The notes under the pieces were generated by a model. The model was not told the origin of the DNA, searched no databases, and saw only the letters and a program-made list of their open reading frames with translations. Shown piece by piece: positions 6,805-9,476 of a DNA stretch of 9,476 bases. This DNA comes from Deltaproteobacteria bacterium (GTDB taxonomy: Bacteria; SAR324; NAC60-12). Location of the stretch: positions 1 through 9,476 of the forward strand of contig DPLM01000198.1 of the NCBI GenBank assembly GCA_003541985.1. Direction: 5' to 3'. Within the stretch, counting starts at the first letter, position 1; every line of letters starts with the position of its first letter. The position numbers and the translations under genes are program-made.

Positions 6805-7171
6805 CTAACGATCAGTGACTTCTGTCAGTGTCTGCAAATCCGAAAGAACCTCATCAACATGGGTAAAGATATTTACAGGGTTGTAGACTTTGTGAAGAAT
6901 ACCCTCTGGATCTACCCAAAAAGGATTGTCGGCTTGCTGCCATACTGAAACTGCCAAATCTCTTTGAACCTGTATATTGAGAAATCATTTCGAGGTCAGG
7001 TTCAGCCAGCAAAGGAAGGGTTAGATCATGATTCTTTGCAAACTGAGCATGCTGCTCTGCGTTATTAGAACTAATTCCAAATGGCATAGCAGTTAGTTTT
7101 TCAAACTCTGCACGAGAGTCTTTATTTGAGTCGTTCAGGCGAAAGTTTCAATGGCTATTCTGCACGTCTGA
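6805..7171 (-). pseudogene. truncated and frameshifted peroxiredoxin (redoxin/AhpC-TSA-like) domain
   Basis: Translation in two frames restores most of a Bcp/AhpC-like thioredoxin-fold domain. The first frame reads RLNDSNKDSRAEFEKLTA, then MPFGISSNNAEQHAQFAKNH and LTLPLLAEPDLEMISQYTG. After a shift near 6960 the second reads DLAVSVWQQADNPFWVDPEG and ILHKVYNPVNIFTHVDEVL. The GISSNN...HAQFAKNHDL...PLLAEPD and VDPEGIL segments are peroxiredoxin landmarks. The N-terminal third, including the usual peroxidatic-cysteine strand, is missing; only a short TCRIAIETF stretch in another frame (near 7165-7143) hints at it, and the remnant abuts the stop of the MotA-like gene at 7172. The frame ends at TAG 6807-6805, after which reading continues into the linker of the PP2C remnant. 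It is not expected to make an active peroxidase. Confidence 0.8.
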
Positions 7172-7639
7172 TTACTCAAGTAATCTTCGTTCAATTCGAC
7201 TCTTTGATACCAGACAGAGCATGTAGAGAATAATTCCGTAAAAAAGCGTGATTAGTGAAATCGCTACAGCTGGGAAGAGAGAGTCTTGGCTGAGGACACT
7301 CTCCATCTCTCGAAGCGTCAGGATTGCTCCCACAAAGGTCCCCAGAATTCCCCAAATTAAGGAAAGGGTTCCGAGATCTCGCAGACACAACTTAGTGGGT
7401 TCTAATTGACTTTTATCTATGTTCTTGACACTACCAAGCAGGGCTTTCCAGCTATTACCATAGCTCTTCCAGCCGTGTACAGATACTGAGTAGTAGACAG
7501 TGGGCAAGACAACAATGATCAGTGAAGGAATATCTAGGACATACTGGATTTTTTCGGGCATCAGCGCCAAACGCATGAAATCAAACGTACAGGCAATGAA
7601 AATCAGTGCAAATCCAAGTAAATGAGCTATTACCATCAT
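7172..7639 (-). CDS. small MotA/TolQ/ExbB-like membrane protein
   Basis: A 155-residue integral membrane protein with four predicted helices: about residues 3-22, 36-52, 90-108 and 123-143. The LDIPSLIIVVLPT segment (35-47) resembles the second helix of MotA. The paired GILGTFVGAILTL (97-109) and FPAVAISLITLFYGIILYML (122-141) resemble helices three and four of the MotA/TolQ/ExbB proton-channel domain. It lacks the large cytoplasmic loop and tail of true MotA, which is nearly twice as long, and no MotB/ExbD partner with a peptidoglycan- or periplasm-facing domain is visible nearby. Two adjacent ATG codons (7639, 7636) follow a GGGGGAAGG purine tract; either may be used. Proton conduction is not demonstrated. 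It ends exactly where the redoxin remnant begins, so a deletion may have joined them. Confidence 0.75.
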   Translation of the reverse strand: MMVIAHLLGFALIFIACTFDFMRLALMPEKIQYVLDIPSLIIVVLPTVYYSVSVHGWKSYGNSWKALLGSVKNIDKSQLEPTKLCLRDLGTLSLIWGILGTFVGAILTLREMESVLSQDSLFPAVAISLITLFYGIILYMLCLVSKSRIERRLLE

Positions 7640-7677
7640 CCTTCCCCCTTTTGATTGAAAATGGATGTGACGGCTTT

Positions 7678-7970
7678 TTATTGCTCCATCACTACAGGGC
7701 CCGAGACTGGGTCAGTTACTCCTAGCTCAGGGTTGATCTCATCCAACATATGCCGAACACTATCCAGAAAGCCGATCATGGCAGGACGGGCATTGATCAG
7801 GGATTCCTGATTATCCCATTCGCCGACAGAATAGTAGGTAAATCCCCTGTTTGAATCAGCCTACCCATCTGGTATCCAGAAGGTCTTTCAAATGCAGCGA
7901 ATTTGCTGACGATCGCATCTTTAAATTCTGGTTTGACCCGAAACCGGACGACGTTCATATGTTTCGACAA
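7678..7970 (-). pseudogene. frameshifted ABM-like (antibiotic biosynthesis monooxygenase domain) protein
   Basis: Two frames join into a small dimeric alpha/beta-barrel protein. The first reads MNVVRFRVKPEFKDAIVSKF to MGRLIQTG; the second continues GFTYYSVGEWDNQES, NARPAMIGFLDSVRHML and ends LGVTDPVSGPVVMEQ at TAA 7680-7678. The V.EW, ARPAM and VTDPVSG elements are typical of a family of about 95-residue ABM-like proteins. One missing base in the GGGG run at 7847-7844 explains the break; restoring it gives about 97 residues. A TTG at 7970 lies 6 nt after AGGAG and is the better-placed start, with an in-frame ATG at 7958. The single homopolymer change could be a sequencing error, in which case the gene is intact. 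Substrate is unknown. Confidence 0.8.
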
Positions 7971-8092
7971 CGCTTTCTCCTAATAGTAGTGGCCTCAAAT
8001 TCCATTTACATATTTCGGAAAATCGGGTCCTATCTAATCAAATATTTTCTTGTCCCATCCAAAAATTCTAAATATTTAATTTAAATACATAT

Positions 8093-8425
8093 TTATTTAG
8101 AAGGAGCCTGGTATCCACTAGAAACATCACGCGCCATTCTACAAGCCTTGACCCAGTCTTCGACAGAGAGCAACTGGATCGTATTAATTCTTGAACATCC
8201 ACCGGAAGAAGCAACTTGAGCTGCAATTGCTGCTGCTGCAACATCATCTGGAAGTTCACAAATCACAATCGCATCATCTTCTCCAAAAGCCATCAGAAAG
8301 TGAAGCATCTTGCCACCAAAAGTTTCACAGGCCTTGGCAATCATTCCAGATCGATCAGTTGGATTTTCGACCATTGCTTTGATAGAAGCGGACGTGTAAG
8401 TTGCTTTGAACATGTAGAGTGACAT
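8093..8425 (-). CDS. GYD-domain protein
   Basis: A 110-residue protein of the GYD family, small ferredoxin-like dimeric barrels of unknown function. It begins MSLYMFKATYTSASIKAM as expected, and has the FGEDDAIVICELPDD motif (47-61 region), where the family's Gly-Tyr-Asp core is replaced by Gly-Glu-Asp-Asp, and the alanine-rich AAAAIAAQVASSG helix (63-75). The frame is open upstream to 8488, but family alignment and the GGGGG just before two adjacent ATGs (8428 and 8425) favour starting here. It is the only clearly undamaged gene among the small ones in the right part of the window. Neighbours are a broken unknown gene upstream and the ABM-like gene 122 nt downstream. No catalytic residue can be assigned. 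Confidence 0.83.
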   Translation of the reverse strand: MSLYMFKATYTSASIKAMVENPTDRSGMIAKACETFGGKMLHFLMAFGEDDAIVICELPDDVAAAAIAAQVASSGGCSRINTIQLLSVEDWVKACRMARDVSSGYQAPSK

Positions 8426-8502
8426 CATCCCCCTATTTTTGTTGATCAGATAAAACCAGTCCACCCTGCAGCCGACTGGTTCATCCATTATTTATTCGGT
8501 GC

Positions 8503-9006
8503 CTAGTAGGCAGAGACCACTTTATTTGCAGTTTCCATCGCAGACGTCGTCGACCTGAGGTCAATGATTTTAACTCTTTCAAAGCCGGTAAAAGTCCCTG
8601 TGGAAATTGTCACAATTTCTACTGTGGCCATACTTTCTGCACTAACTTCCACAATGGCAACAATCTCATCGGATTTATAAGAAAATAGTTATCATCATAT
8701 TCTGTAGATATTTTCCCTGCTAATGCTTTTTGAGCTTTTTCATTCAGTTCGGTCCAGTCTATTCAACATAGACATGCGCGTTGTCATCTGTTTGGTGGTA
8801 AGTCGGGCATCAAGAATAATATATATGGTTTCTGTAATGGTAGCCCATTCACCACCCATCTTTGGTTTTACAATTCCATTTAAACCAAGCCCTTTCAAAG
8901 TACTTTCTCGAGTTTAAACGAATATTCGATGCGCTGTTGGGAACATACTCATATCTTAACTACTTACTGAATTCACACTAGTATTAAACAATATATCAAA
9001 TTGCAT
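8503..9006 (-). pseudogene. broken gene, product not recognised
   Basis: No single frame is long, but successive frames read like pieces of one protein. The pieces are MQFDILFNTS from ATG 9006 (GGAGA 5 nt upstream), then TAA; QQRIEYSFKLEKVL; GLGLNGIVKPKMGGEWATI, followed by TETIYIILDARLTTKQMT; WTELNEKAQKALAGKISTEY; and finally SDEIVAIVEVSAESMATVEI then FERVKIIDLRSTTSAM to TAG 8505-8503. At least three frame changes and one internal stop are needed. Alternating strands and helices, a length of roughly 165 residues and its neighbours suggest another small alpha/beta protein, but I do not recognise the family. The 5' end (8900-9006) is the least certain part. Confidence 0.5.
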
Positions 9007-9045
9007 AGTAGTCTCCAAATACCATAGTTAAATTAACTGAATGTA

Positions 9046-9470
9046 TTAAGATTCTTTACCAGGAGCTTTGTAGACTCCGGCAAACTTATTCATGGTACTA
9101 ATAATCGTATCTAAATCAACAACAGGATAGAACATAATCTCTTCGAATACGCCAGACATCTGAACCACCTGCTTAAATCCTAGAGCAGTTGACCAATCGG
9201 GCACCTCGTCTACGCAGTAAGAGTCTCTGATAGAGTCGCAGCCGCATCGGCATCCGTTCCAACTGGAGTCACTTCCAAGTGACAGGTGCGATTCCATTGT
9301 TGGCAATATTTCATGACTGCCTGGTAATCATCCGTCTCCACTACCATGAAACCTGTACTGGATGGCTCATGCCGTACCATTTTTTTTTCGTCCCCACCCT
9401 CTAACTGAGTCTGGGTGACGTGAATCAACTCTTCCTTGATGGAATAGGATATTTTGAAAAACATTTTCAT
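9046..9470 (-). CDS. DUF3303-like small protein with an apparent frame break
   Basis: From ATG 9470 the first frame reads MKMFFKISYSIKEE, then GFMVVETDDYQAVMKYCQQW and CHLEVTPVGTDADAAATL, a good match in layout to DUF3303/ferredoxin-like proteins (MKF.V.Y, G..lvETDD, W......EvTPV). It stops at 9210 after 86 residues, a normal family length. In a different frame the DNA continues as DEVPDWSTALGFKQVVQMSG, then VFEEIMFYPVVDLDTIISTM and NKFAGVYKAPGKES, to TAA at 9046. That second part has no good start or ribosome-binding site of its own (only a GTG right against ACGAG). It therefore is either a C-terminal extension cut off by a one-base change near 9215-9235, or a separate damaged gene. Restoring one base would give about 141 residues. 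Function is unknown. Confidence 0.65.
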
Positions 9471-9476
9471 CCTTTG

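Noticed and set aside
6087..6807. TAG recoding (amber read-through) as explanation for the three in-frame TAG codons
   Set aside because: The same gene also has frameshifts and a missing N-terminus, and other genes in the window are uninterrupted by TAG, so decay is simpler.
7851..8084. Plus-strand open frame of 77 codons
   Set aside because: It covers the antisense of the frameshifted ABM-like gene plus AT-rich spacer, and no family feature is seen.
8191..8917. Plus-strand open frames opposite the GYD and the broken unknown gene
   Set aside because: Low-complexity or unrecognisable translations opposite better-supported minus-strand coding.

Overview
The window looks like a chromosomal segment from a Gram-negative, proteobacterium-like organism of moderate GC content. 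SiaB/SiaC-type partner-switching proteins, GAF-linked PP2C phosphatases and a class III cyclase together are typical of marine or deltaproteobacteria-like lineages. The lineage is inference; no rRNA or other marker gene is present. Every gene I can support lies on the minus strand, so transcription runs from high to low coordinates.

Intact signalling operon (208-5922). In transcription order it holds a SiaC/DUF1987 phosphoprotein, a SiaB-type GHKL-like kinase, two different FMN-binding split-barrel (pyridoxamine-phosphate-oxidase-like) proteins, a GAF + SpoIIE/PP2C phosphatase, a class III adenylate/guanylate cyclase, and a second GAF + PP2C phosphatase. Gaps are 6-49 nt, each gene has a plausible start, and all catalytic residues I looked for are present. 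The known Pseudomonas SiaABCD switch has a PP2C phosphatase, a kinase, a phosphoprotein and a diguanylate cyclase. Here the first three roles are present but the nucleotide cyclase is class III, so the cassette reads as a partner switch wired to cAMP (or cGMP) rather than c-di-GMP. Two flavin-type proteins sit in its middle.

Decayed region (6042-7171). Immediately upstream lies the wreck of a third PP2C phosphatase, preceded by a truncated peroxiredoxin (redoxin) domain. Frame-by-frame reading shows several frameshifts and three in-frame TAG codons. The stretch joining the two parts aligns residue for residue with the coiled-coil linker of the intact phosphatase at 208-1578, so the ancestor was probably one redoxin-linker-PP2C protein.

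Right part (7172-9470). This holds a small four-helix MotA/TolQ/ExbB-like membrane protein, and four small genes. Three of these belong to, or resemble, dimeric alpha/beta-barrel families: a frameshifted antibiotic-biosynthesis-monooxygenase-like (ABM) gene, an intact GYD-domain gene, and a DUF3303-like gene with an apparent frame break. The fourth, at 8503-9006, is badly broken and unrecognised.

Overall, a compact and fully open signalling operon abuts a region where most genes are damaged. No RNA genes, CRISPR arrays, insertion sequences or origins were seen.
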